Source: Haplosporangium gracile
Taxonomy: Eukaryota; Mortierellomycota; Mortierellomycetes; Mortierellales; Mortierellaceae
Assembly (NCBI GenBank): GCA_015499985.1
Contig: JAAAUF010000507.1
Span: 1 to 30,258 of the forward strand
DNA length: 30,258 bases
Direction: 5' to 3'
Shown here piece after piece: positions 20,482-30,258 of the stretch. The translations under genes were made by a program, and so were the position numbers. Under the pieces are notes generated by a model, which was given only the letters and a program-made list of their open reading frames with translations, was not told the origin of the DNA and searched no databases. Position 1 is the stretch's first letter. Every line of letters starts with the position of its first letter.

Positions 20482-23400
20482 CCTTCTTTGACAAGCTAAT
20501 GCCAAGGGGATGGTACAAAGGAAGATGGAAAGAAGAGGCAAAGAGGAAGGAGAGAAGGAATGAAAAGGAAGAAGAATAATGGAACAGAAAAGTGCGGGCA
20601 ACTTTAGAAAAAGTCGTGGAGAAACAAAAACCATGTCAACATGGTCAAAGGCCAAAGAAGAAAAAACCTGTTTTCTTAGTGGCGTAAGACAACACATGTC
20701 CATCTCTGCATGTCTCTACAAACCCTCTTTTCATTGCTGCGTGGTAGGAACTGAATAATGTAGAATAACCAAGTAAGTATCCCATAAAACCCGTTGATCT
20801 TGATAAAGGGCCAGATGAGAGGGGATACGAGGACAATCTCTCATCCACGCACACTTTCTCTGCTCCATTAATGCCTGAGAAAATCTTCCCTCGTCCGCTT
20901 CGCCTTGATCTCCTGAGTCCTTTCTTCTGTTTGTGTTACTGACGAAGGTGCTTTTGGGCTAACTGTGAACAAGATGACTACTATCTATCAACGAACAAGG
21001 TGTCTAGTCTCTCCTGCTTCTTCACATAATTAGCGGATGAGTAAGGACAGAGTTTTGACCAAAATCATTTTTCTCTTCTTTTTTTTCTTGATCGAAGACG
21101 TAAGTAAAGGCGAGAAAACGAGCCAGAGTTTTTTACTTTTTGTTGACTCCACCCACCTATCCCAGCTACTTGAAACTCAAACTAGGCTAAATGACAAAAA
21201 TAAGAAAGACTGAACAACCGCATATCTCGAAATGCGAATGTACGAAGTTCCAAAAGAAGAGGCCCCGGCAAAAGAAAAACTTCGTCGCCGAGCCTCCTTC
21301 CTTCTCCTCCTTTGCTGCTCTTTTTTATGCTTTTGCTCACTTTTTTTCGTGTGGCTACAAGGAAGGAGAAGAGAGATGGACGTGTTGATAAAATGTACAA
21401 CGAAAAGAGTACATTACCATTTTTTTTTTCTCGCTTGTTGGTTGGGTTGGATTGGTTAGTGGGTGTGATGTATGAACCTATTCAAATGCGCACTTTTTCT
21501 ATTTTGGTCACCAAATTTTTTTTCTCCTTTCCTCTCTCACGCAGCAAGTACTTCGGAATGTCAAAAGTGGGGAGAGAGATGGAGAAGAGGGGTAAAAGAG
21601 GCTGTGACAAGAGGAAAGTCAAGGACAAACCATCTGAAAACACAAAAAAAAGAAACTTTAACAGAACCGGTTCGCCTCTCCTTCTCTCTCTTCCCTTTGA
21701 TTTTCTTTTCTTTTTTGCTATCCCGACTTGCAGTATCTTCGTGATCAAGGCAATAAGCGACAGACAGCAGACAAATAAGGAGAGATGAGAGGCGAAAGAG
21801 GATGAAAAAGGGTGGGAAAGAAAGAAAGGTATGTAGCTCGCGCAGGCACTTTTTTTTCTTTCATGGGCAGAGCGGTCTTTGAATCCACAAGAAAGGAAAA
21901 AAAAATTGAGCTCAACCGGACTGCCACTCAATCGCGAATCAAATGGTCATGAAGGAGCAGTACATGTAGATTGAGGGGAGAATCTCCTCTCGTTCCAAGC
22001 CTGGCCCACAACCTCTCACTTGAAAGAGCGTCCGATATACCCACCTAGGTGGATCAACTGAACGCACAAGAGCGAGTGAAAACAAATGTGTACTTGGCCA
22101 AAAGTTGCCAGTCTACTTACAGCTCTCCTCTTTTGATACAACCACCGCATCCAACTGACCCACACATTCCTTTCTCTTCCGAGATGCGATTGTCCATTTT
22201 CCGCAGGAGAGAAACCGACCCACTTTTTTTGTCTTAGTCTGCACGCACTGAATCTCACATAAGCCCAGGCAGTGATTCGAGAGCACAAAAAAATAACGGA
22301 TTACTCTCTTTTATTTCCTTGTTGCGAGAGTACTGTATTTTGAATGGTTCTTTGTATGAGCACTGAGCATCTTACCATAGACAAAAGCTCACTGATTTTC
22401 GTCTGGCACATGCATCTGACGATGAGCAGTTTGTTGTGTTTTAACTATCAATGGTTCTTTAGATATATGAGGTGTAGCATTTTTGAGCATAGAAGAGCGG
22501 TCCTCTTTTTAAACAGCAAGGCAATTGATATTTGGCGGTCGAGAGTTAGATAGGATGATGCTTAGAGCTGCCACAATCCGATGTTATCAAGTTCAATTTT
22601 GGGTCTAGCTGAAAAGATATAGTGCAATTTCTCTAGTCCGGGGTATGGATTTGGGTTTGGTAAATATGATCAGGGAACACCATGCCTAGAACGTCAAAGC
22701 ATTTTTTTTTGAATTACCCACCCCGACCTACCGCTGTAACCCCTTACTCCAGGGGCTTTTCTAGGTGGCACGCGCGCGCATAACATAATCGTTTAGACAT
22801 ATATACGCGTTTGCAGGCACTTTGTACAGGCCTGTCAAATCTCGATTTTTGATTTTGAGAAAGCAAAAAAAAACAGTCCATCCGACAGCTCCTTTGCTTC
22901 CATAACATGCAAGAGAAGAAGATAAGGTATCCATCGCACAAACACTAATTCTCTTTCCCTTCCCCTTTTCTCCTTCTTTTCTTTCTTACAGTTCTCTCGT
23001 CATCTCTTTTTTTTTACTTATGAGCCTTGCCGTACAAAAAACGATCGGGAAAATTAAGAGGAAAACACGGGAGGATGAGGTTCTGGATCGCCCTCTTTCT
23101 CACTTTTCACGTTCTCTTTTTCGCTGCTCACTTAAGTATTTATTTTGTGCGTTGTTGTTATGGTTGAACTCATTTATTTGGACCATTTTCTGGGCGCCCT
23201 TCACTTTCACTTTCACTTTCCCCTTCCTTCGCCGTTTTTTTTTTATCAAACACAAGGCAATACCTCCTGTATTTGCGCCCCAGATTTGTATTCTGATACT
23301 TCCCCTCCTTCCCTCCCTTGCATCGAGTCTGGAATTGGTGATCCCTGCCTATCTGCCTGAAGTTTATTTTTTTTTTCAATAACAGAACCAACACTCATAA

Positions 23401-26400
23401 GAATATTTATTTTTTTCCAAGGAACGAACGTTTCTTTTGTTTCCCGATACAAGGCCTTCTCCGCTCCATATTAAAGCATGTTTTCCCTGTAGTTTCGAGC
23501 ATATATGTATTCAGCAGGCCCGATTGGACTATCACAAGTGACACCTCGTTAGAACCTGAAGACGACCTCCTCCATCAATAGCCAGCGAGGCGTGAATGTG
23601 TATGTCTTGGAAGAGGGTCTGATTTTCTCGAAGAAACTTTGTGCGCTATGAAACTTATCTAGGCGGAGGGCGGAGCGGAGGAGAAGTCGAGAGGGATGGA
23701 GGAATAAAAACAGATGCGAGACGAACACCGGAGAAGGAACGGGACGAGGAAGGAGGGAACTACAATGATCGTCCGAAAAGGCGATCTTTTGGGATTAAAA
23801 CTCTAAACATCAACACAAGAAAATAATTATCGCGCTCTTTCACCCCTTGCGTTTGTTTGTTTGTTTATTTGTGCCATATTCATTTGTATTGAATGGTTCA
23901 TGGAGTGGAAGCAGATGCGTTGTTTTTCTTTCTTTTTCTCAATCATCAAATCTGGACACCGTAAAGGTTTCGTCAGCAGTAACATCAACAAGAACACAAT
24001 GACAACAACCAATTTTTACGGAAGAAAAAACGACCACAAAAAGCAACAGGTGAGATCGCCTTTCTCCTTTCTCATTCGTCTGCGGATCATTTCTTTACGA
24101 TTGACAACAACTATTTCTCCATTTGCTGTCATTTGGTATGTGCATGTCCCTTGTTTGGAGACTTGCATGAAAAAAATGAAGGAAAAGGCCAGCCTTTTTT
24201 GTTGTGACATAGTTGAAGGAAAGAGCGAGTGCACGTTTGTTTGTGAGCGAGATGGGAAGGGAACTGTTGATCTTTTTTTTCGTGGATCACTTCCCCCCTC
24301 CCATCGTCCTTCACTTCGCTCTTCTTCTCCCTCTCCTGGATTGAAATCGCCAGATTTTTTGTCGCGTTTTCGCGTAATTTAACTCCTTGAAAAAGCTGTA
24401 TGGATTACCTTTTTGTTTCTTTTTGTTCTCTGTTCTTACGAAAGGAAGAGAGGAAGGAAAAAAGGGAGAAAGAAAAAAAATCAATGCAGTTTTTTTTAAT
24501 TGCCCATAATAAAAGCGTACTAAAAACACTACAATACAAGGAAGAAAGAGGGAAAAGGTGATGGATGGGCTAGTGCTTGAAAATCATCTAGGTAATCAAG
24601 AGATCGATAGCAAGTACCCTTCCTGCACCTCCTTTCGAAAAAAAAAGCTATAGATTGGGTTTATTTGCGTTGGCTGGAAAAGCAGTAAAGGACTCAGTTT
24701 AGCGGCTTTATTAATGGATGATGGGAAAAAAAGATGAAAGGGTCCGTTTAAGTCCGAGGAGAAAATTGCCGATCTAGTAATCGTAAGATTTCTCTCTTCA
24801 AAAGTGATCAGCAAAAAAAGACGTATGATTTTTTTCATTCGGTATGGACCATTTTTGGGCAGAGGAAGGATGTGTGTTTTGGTTATTTTTCTCACGGGGT
24901 TAAGAGAGATGTATTTTGGGCGGCACACCTTGTGCGTGCACACATGCCACTACAATACTACAATAATAAAATAGTCTTGCTGCATCATCTAGAACAGATA
25001 CGCTTTACATTTTTGTACCAGCACATCGGGATAAGGAGAGGGGAGGCATGAATTACTTTGGCGTGTTGACCTTTTTTGTCAGTCCGACTGATAGACAGTT
25101 TATCAGATATAAGCAAAAGGCAAAAAAAAAAAAAAAAAAAAAAGACAAGCTCACGTACGCACTCACGCATGCAAACATGTTCATGTGTTGATTTCTTTTA
25201 GCTGCATGAACGAAAAAAGGGTACCGGGAAGTTACTCTATTCTAGCATTATTACAAAAGAACTGAATAGAAAAGAAGAGGCCAAGGGGAAGAAGAGTGCG
25301 AGCGTGCGTGCAGTGCGCTAATGGCATCCATTTCTTTTCAATAAAGGACAGAGAGTGAATATGAACAGTAAGAGAGGAAATAGGTAAATAAACTGAGATC
25401 GCACTGTAGTAAGATCGCCCGTCCGATAGTAAAATGCAGCCTTAGGTGGAAAACAATAAAAACAACAACAGCGGCAGGGATTTGCCTTCCCTTCTCGCTC
25501 CCTCCAAGGCACACGCATACACACGAATCTGGACAGAAGGCGCACAAAAAAGCGAGACGAGAGGGAAGGGAAAAATGGAAGGGATCGGAGGGAAAAGCTG
25601 CACGCAAAGTGCCTTTTTATCCACTCTGACTCTTATTCTCTTTCTTTCTCACACGAACAATTCTTTTCTTGTTTCGTGCATCCGATATTACGTATCCGTC
25701 AAGTTATTGGGAGAGTAATCAATCCAAATGGGTGACATGTGCTGTTGCATTTTTCATACCGCTTATAGAACGACCAACTCTGTTGATGCCGTTTCTTAAG
25801 GATGCCTTTGGTCAGAAAAAAAGTGCCGATTTAATTGGGAATGAATAGACGTTTTGTTTCCATAGACTGGCGGAGTGAAATTGGATCTGAAGGGGGATAA
25901 ATGAAAGAAAGGGATGAAATAAAAAAAATAAAAAGAGACGCAGTTGTTTCGTGTAGGAAAGAGAGGGGGAACCAACGGCATGATATGAAGGCGACGTGGA
26001 GTCTATCTACCAGGCCGAATGTATACACTTCACAACATTGGCGAAAAGAAAGCAGTGATCTGTTGTTGTTCGGCTTAAAGCTCAATTTTAATTGAAGACA
26101 TGTCTTCGATCGTCGATGCCATTCATTTTGTTGCACCGATGGCGCCTCTTTGTTGGCATTGGTTCAATCGAGCACGGTACATTCCCTGTGAATGTCTTTT
26201 CATCCTTCTCGCACTTCCATCAAGTTCATGCACTTGTCTGTTTGTACGAGTGTGGTGCATATATGCCACTTGTGCAGTGAAAGTCAGAGCCAAGCTTATA
26301 CTAACCACAAGAAGAAAAAAAAAGACCGAACATCTGCCAACCACAATAACGAACGACAGCCAACCAACAAAAAGCAGACAGTTAAATCAACCAACCAATT

Positions 26401-27899
26401 GCGTTCATCCAGAGAGATCTCCCCACGAACCTTTTTTTTGCAGGTCTTTTTACTTTGTGCAATTCATTCCGCTCCTCCTTTCCTTCGAATGAGAGGCAAG
26501 CAAGCAGACCTTCGTAAAGGTCAACTTATTTCCGCTATTTTTCATTGACTTCTTCGGCACTGCACGGCGCACCTAAAATCGCAAACCTCGGTTGGTCCAA
26601 TGCGCTCCGCTCATTCCCCTCTCCCCTTCCGTCCTTCGCTCTCCCTCTCACTTCTTCATCATTTGTTACTCAATTCAACTCGAGAACACAACTCAATTCA
26701 ACTCACACACCGCCTCCCCTTACCCTCTTCCTCATCAATCACTCTTTCCATTCATTCGTCCCATTCTTCCATCTTTACTTTCGTCCTTGAATTCGTGAGA
26801 ACTGAGAGATAAGTGAAAATTACTTTGCTTGTTTCAACTAATATGATTTGCTGTTATTTTATTTGATAGAGGGTAGAGGATGAAGGCAAAAATAACGTCA
26901 GTCAGGTCAGGTGCATGTTCCATTCTTCCTGGATCGACGAGATTTTCATCGAAGCATGGTGATGAGCATCACTTCACATCACAGCAATTGAGTACAGCAG
27001 TAACCAAAGTTAGTTTATCTTTTTGGTTGTTCCCTTTATTCTTAAACCAGCTCCACATATTGACCTTCATACATGCCGAGTAGTACCCTTGGTTTGTTCT
27101 TATTCTCTTCCTTCGTCATCTAGCTTCGTTCTTGTCTCCCTGCACCTCACCTTTGCAAATGACCCGGAGGGATTATGAAAAAACAACCAAAATAATGAAA
27201 TACAAAGTAAAGCATTGACACTTTGGTCAATTGCAATTAGAACAAATAAATGAACGACAATCAATGAAGATGAGAGACCAACGAATGGAAGGACGTATGG
27301 ACGGACGGATGAATGATCTGACATGTAGTCAAAATAAATTTGGTTCTGTTCTTTAGCTAGTGCTCATTATTTTATTTACCGTCGTCGTTGTTGATGTGTA
27401 CGCTTTCATTTTTTCACTTGCTTTTTCGCTCCTTCTTCTCACTTGTTGTTTGTTTGTTATTGTGTTTTGTCCATTGGGAGTGAATGTTCACATCAAGTGT
27501 CTGCGCCAAAAGGTGAAAAAAAGAAGAGAAAGAAGATAGAACCAGGGTTCAATTGGTGAACAACACAAGTGGGCAGTGATGTGAAATGCTAATAGCGTTC
27601 CTGGATATGCCCTTGTCATACTATGTTTCGAGATGTTTATTCGTCTGTCAAAAATCCGTTCGCCAAGATCCTTCAATTCGTTCGTTCTATCTCTCTCATT
27701 CCCGGCATTCTCTTATGTTCCTGGTAGTAATGTACTACTCTTAGATGAAGAATTCACCCTTTATATCGTTTTTTCTCTGTTCCATTCAGAGCCATCTTGA
27801 TGATCCACCACCGAGCCATCTTGTCTCTGGTTCCTGGATAAAAAGGTACAAGAATGAGATCTCGTTCCTTATTTCACCTGTTTTCTGCCTAGCCTAGTT
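20482..27899. other. 7.4-kb interval with no gene I can support
   Basis: No conserved protein, splice-linked exon chain, tRNA or rRNA was recognised. The frames seen are short and biased. One stretch on the minus strand (20837-20676) reads as a membrane-like fragment and is discussed as a finding. A 22-base A run lies at 25122-25143. Small direct repeats include GAGCCATCTTG near 27788 and 27813. Untranslated RNA genes cannot be excluded. Confidence 0.45.
25122..25143. repeat. 22-base A homopolymer
   Basis: Uninterrupted A run following AAAAGGC and preceding GACAAGC. I saw no target-site duplication around it, so there is no support for a retrotransposed tail. Confidence 0.88.
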
Positions 27900-28384
27900 T
27901 TCTTTCGTTTTTCTACGGTTCAACTCGGCTTCAGCTCTCTCCCCCTCTCTCTAGCTCTCTCTCTTTCTCCCCCTCCCCTTCCTCCCCCTCCCCTCACTTC
28001 AATTCAACGAACCAACCAACCACAGAGGACCGATGGACGCAAGAAAAAAAAGTAATAGAAAAAAGAAGCGGCGATTCTATTCTAAAGCAATACTTTTTTT
28101 AAAGTTTCCCCTTCTTCGCACAATTCAATTACGTTCTTCTTCGTCTTAGATTGTTTGTCTCTATCTGATATCTGTGTATCTGTAATTGTCCCTATCAACA
28201 GTCTGTCAGTCTGTCTGTCAACCTACTCAGTCTGTCAAAGCATTTCCATTCAAAATCATTCATTCATTCGTCCATTCATTCGTTCGCTCTTTCGTTCAGT
28301 TCTGTTCTCGTCCCACTCCTCCTACTTTTGTTCGCTCTTCGTCTTCTCGCCTTCTCTTTCTTCTCTCTTTCTCTTTCCTCTTTT

Positions 28385-28413
28385 CTCTTTCCTCTTTCCT
28401 CTTTCCTCTTTCC
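28385..28413 (+). repeat. CTCTTTC heptamer repeat
   Basis: About four CTCTTTC units lie inside the pyrimidine-rich tract. They produce serine/leucine/phenylalanine-rich open frames that I do not regard as genes. Confidence 0.8.
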
Positions 28414-28848
28414 TCCTCCTTCCTCTTCCTTTCCCCCTTTCTTCCCTTTCTTCCCTGTCTTCCCTTTCCCACCTTCCCTTAACCCTTTACCCTTATTCAT
28501 AATCTTCTTTTTTCTTCTCTTTCAAGCTCTTCACCTCATCTTTCAGACGTCCACTACCTTTACTCACTCACCACTCATCCACTCTTTACCTCCCTCCCCC
28601 ACCTTCCTTCCTTCCGTCCCTTTCTCTCCACTTTTTTTAAATCCCTTCTTCCCCCTGTTCACGCACTTTCCCTCTTCCTTCCTTCTCCTTACTTCCCTCC
28701 TTTTGCGCTCTTCTTTTTATTGTTACATCGATCGGGCTTTCTGCACATCGCATATCACTTCACACCACATAACAACAACTCGCAACAACAACAGCAGCAT
28801 CAACATCAGCCTCAATAGTACACGCCATCCCTTTCCCTTGAGTTGAAC

Positions 28849-28873
28849 ACACTCACTCACTCACTCACTCACT
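28849..28873 (+). repeat. CACT tetranucleotide repeat
   Basis: Six CACT units, then diverged copies (CGCTCATTCACTTACTC). It lies in the pyrimidine-rich tract near the right end. Confidence 0.85.
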
Positions 28874-29607
28874 CGCTCATTCACTTACTCAGTTCTTTCA
28901 ACAGTTTCCTCATCTTTCTATCTTTTCTTTCCTTACTTTTTCTCTCTTTTTTATTTTACCCTCCCACTTTTCTCACGCTCCCGCTGCTACTACTATATAA
29001 CGCATCACATTTTGGGCGATCACCGACATATTTTGATTCTTGTTATCACTCTCTCCTTTCCCTTCAGCCTCCTTGCCCTTTCCCTGCCTTTCATCGGTCA
29101 GTCCCTAAAACTCAAACCCGGCCAACAATCGCCCTTTGACTGATCCGACACAACTATTACACGTTCACACACCCCTTCCCCATCAAAACAAAAGTGATCA
29201 ACACACAAACCATCCATCAGTCTGCGCCTCTTTTCCCCTTCTGAGTCTTGGTCACTGACACAAGTATGATCCCTTTCCTTTAAAAAACCTGCGTCACCAT
29301 CATCATCGTCAATCCTTGTTATTTCATCCCTTCGTTCTTCCTTCCGGCTTCTTTTTGCCGACCTGTCTATTCTATTCGCGTCCGAGCGTTAACGCATTAG
29401 AGCAAAAAATATCGACAACAACCAACAGCAAGCAACAGCAACAGTGGATCGAAACAACCCATTGGTCCGCTTCTAACAACCATCATTGTTATTAGTATCC
29501 CCCGCGGAAGGCTCGATAAGATAAAAACACCAACCTGTCCAAGTCGACAGCAGCAAGGGAACACAGAGTGAATTTATTTGTCCTTGGCATCAATATTCGC
29601 ACATCAA

Positions 29608-29915
29608 GTAAGGTTAGCCGCAAGTCTTTTTTTATTTACTTATTTTATATTCTGTCGATGAATACAATGCACACGTCCTTCTTTTCTACATGTTCTTATC
29701 TGTTTGTTGTGGGGGATTTTTTTTTGAAAAACCATCTTGCCTCGGTCAAAATTTTTCTTCTCATCTACAAAAATGAGTGCACCCCTTTCTCTCTGCACCC
29801 TCTGTTTATTTACCCTGTTAGTGACATCAAAAAGGGGGCTTGTCTTTCTTTGGAGGCGGGTCTGGATGAGGAAGAAAAAGGTTTTTATATTTTATTTGAC
29901 TTCCCTACCTGCCAG
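29608..29915 (+). other. Candidate 5'-leader intron of a gene running off the right edge
   Basis: A GTAAGG donor at 29608 follows a CAA/CAG-rich leader-like sequence. A good acceptor (pyrimidine-rich stretch ending CTACCTGCCAG at 29905-29915) lies 308 nt on. An ATG follows 17 nt after the acceptor. The combination fits a leader intron, but no protein similarity confirms it. Confidence 0.35.
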
Positions 29916-29931
29916 GGAGATCGAGAGCAGT

Positions 29932-30258
29932 ATGCGATCGGACATCGTATACGACGGAGACACGGATGATCGTCGGTCGATTAAGAATCTTTTTTTTTAT
30001 TTTTTATATGCGCCTTTTTTTTTTTTTTTCTTAGTTTTGCCTTTTTTACTCATTCTCTCTGATTTTCTTTTTTTCTTTCTCTTTTCCCTCCTTTCCCCTC
30101 TTTCCTTTTCCCATCACCACCCCCCACCCCCACCACACATCTCACACATCCACTACTTTCCTTTTCATCACTCTCCCTCTCTCTCTCTTTCGTCTCTCTC
30201 TTTCACTTCCTCTCCTTCGTCTTTTTTTTTTTTTTTTCTCCCCTCCTCCTCCCCCCCC
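29932..30258 (+). CDS. Possible first coding exon of a partial gene, unidentified
   Basis: ATG at 29932 opens a polar, charged reading of about 19 codons (MRSDIVYDGDTDDRRSIKN) before the frame enters poly-T. That composition differs sharply from the pyrimidine-driven frames around it. A second intron presumably starts near 29972-29985, but no consensus donor is seen. A polypyrimidine-CTTAG acceptor-like site ends at 30034. The remainder to the window end is again CT-rich. The function is unknown, the true coding end lies outside the window, and the stated end is only the window edge. This is a tentative call. Confidence 0.25.
   Translation, partial: MRSDIVYDGDTDDRRSIKNLFFYFLYAPFFFFFLVLPFLLILSDFLFFFLFSLLSPLSFSHHHPPPPPHISHIHYFPFHHSPSLSLSSLSFTSSPSSFFFFFLPSSSPP

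Larger units (their letters stand above)
27900..29400 (+). other. About 1.5-kb pyrimidine-rich tract upstream of a likely plus-strand gene
   Basis: From about 27900 the plus strand is dominated by C and T (CTCTTTC, CCTTCC, CACT repeats), with few purine-rich breaks. It includes a CTCTTTC heptamer run (28385-28413) and a CACT run (28849-28873). It is followed by CAACAA-rich sequence typical of untranslated leaders (29413-29445). It mirrors the tract upstream of the minus-strand transporter. A promoter or leader role is inferred. Confidence 0.5.

Noticed and set aside
22344..22553. 69-codon plus-strand frame of fairly ordinary composition
   Set aside because: No recognisable motif, no splice partner and no promoter signal. 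A frame of this length is expected by chance.
25122..25143. Poly-A tail of a retroposed element
   Set aside because: No target-site duplication, no element body and no reverse-transcriptase-like frame were found upstream.
28155..29139. Plus-strand frames of 98-172 codons
   Set aside because: Same cause: the CT-rich tract keeps all three frames open and gives SLF/PLF-rich strings with no conserved motif.
29568..29969. 133-codon plus-strand frame
   Set aside because: It begins at GTG, not ATG, crosses a good donor (29608) and acceptor (29915), and has no family similarity. The spliced-leader reading explains the region better.

Overview
The window looks like nuclear DNA of a filamentous fungus, most likely an early-diverging Mucoromycota member of the Mortierella type. 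The reasons are split genes with short GT-AG introns, long homopurine/homopyrimidine tracts, many short tandem repeats, CAA/CAG-rich low-complexity coding sequence, and recognisable fungal families. The placement is inference; no marker gene is present. I recognise no rRNA, tRNA, CRISPR array or transposase.

Layout. (1) 1-1142 is 3' flanking DNA. (2) 1143-4912, minus strand, is a seven-exon oxalate/formate antiporter (OFA)-type major facilitator. The splice model closes exactly: 1911 nt, 636 residues, twelve membrane segments, and a C-terminal tail of R-x-D/E-x-P repeats. (3) 4913-8708 is gene-free and very purine-rich on the plus strand. (4) 8709-9844, minus strand, is a six-exon gene for signal peptidase complex subunit 3 (181 residues). 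A CACGTG box and an inverted repeat lie in its short upstream region. (5) 10250-12070, minus strand, is an intronless 606-residue low-complexity protein of unknown function with an internal 27-residue duplication. (6) About 13023-17426, plus strand, is the wreck of a second major facilitator gene of a different subfamily. It keeps recognisable membrane segments and at least one intact splice junction, but has at least five in-frame stops and at least two frameshifts. (7) 17427 to about 29400 is roughly 12 kb with no gene I can defend, rich in microsatellites. (8) The right end is pyrimidine-rich on the plus strand, then shows a plausible spliced 5' leader and first codons of a plus-strand gene that continues beyond the window.

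The genes do not form a pathway. One serves secretion at the ER, one is a membrane carrier for small carboxylates or a similar substrate, one is an orphan, and one transporter is dead. The most interesting observations are the transition-type stop codons in the dead transporter, a paired acceptor in the OFA gene that would keep frame with or without a 49-nt exon, and the match between pyrimidine-rich tracts and the orientation of the gene downstream of them. I found no clear new biological system.
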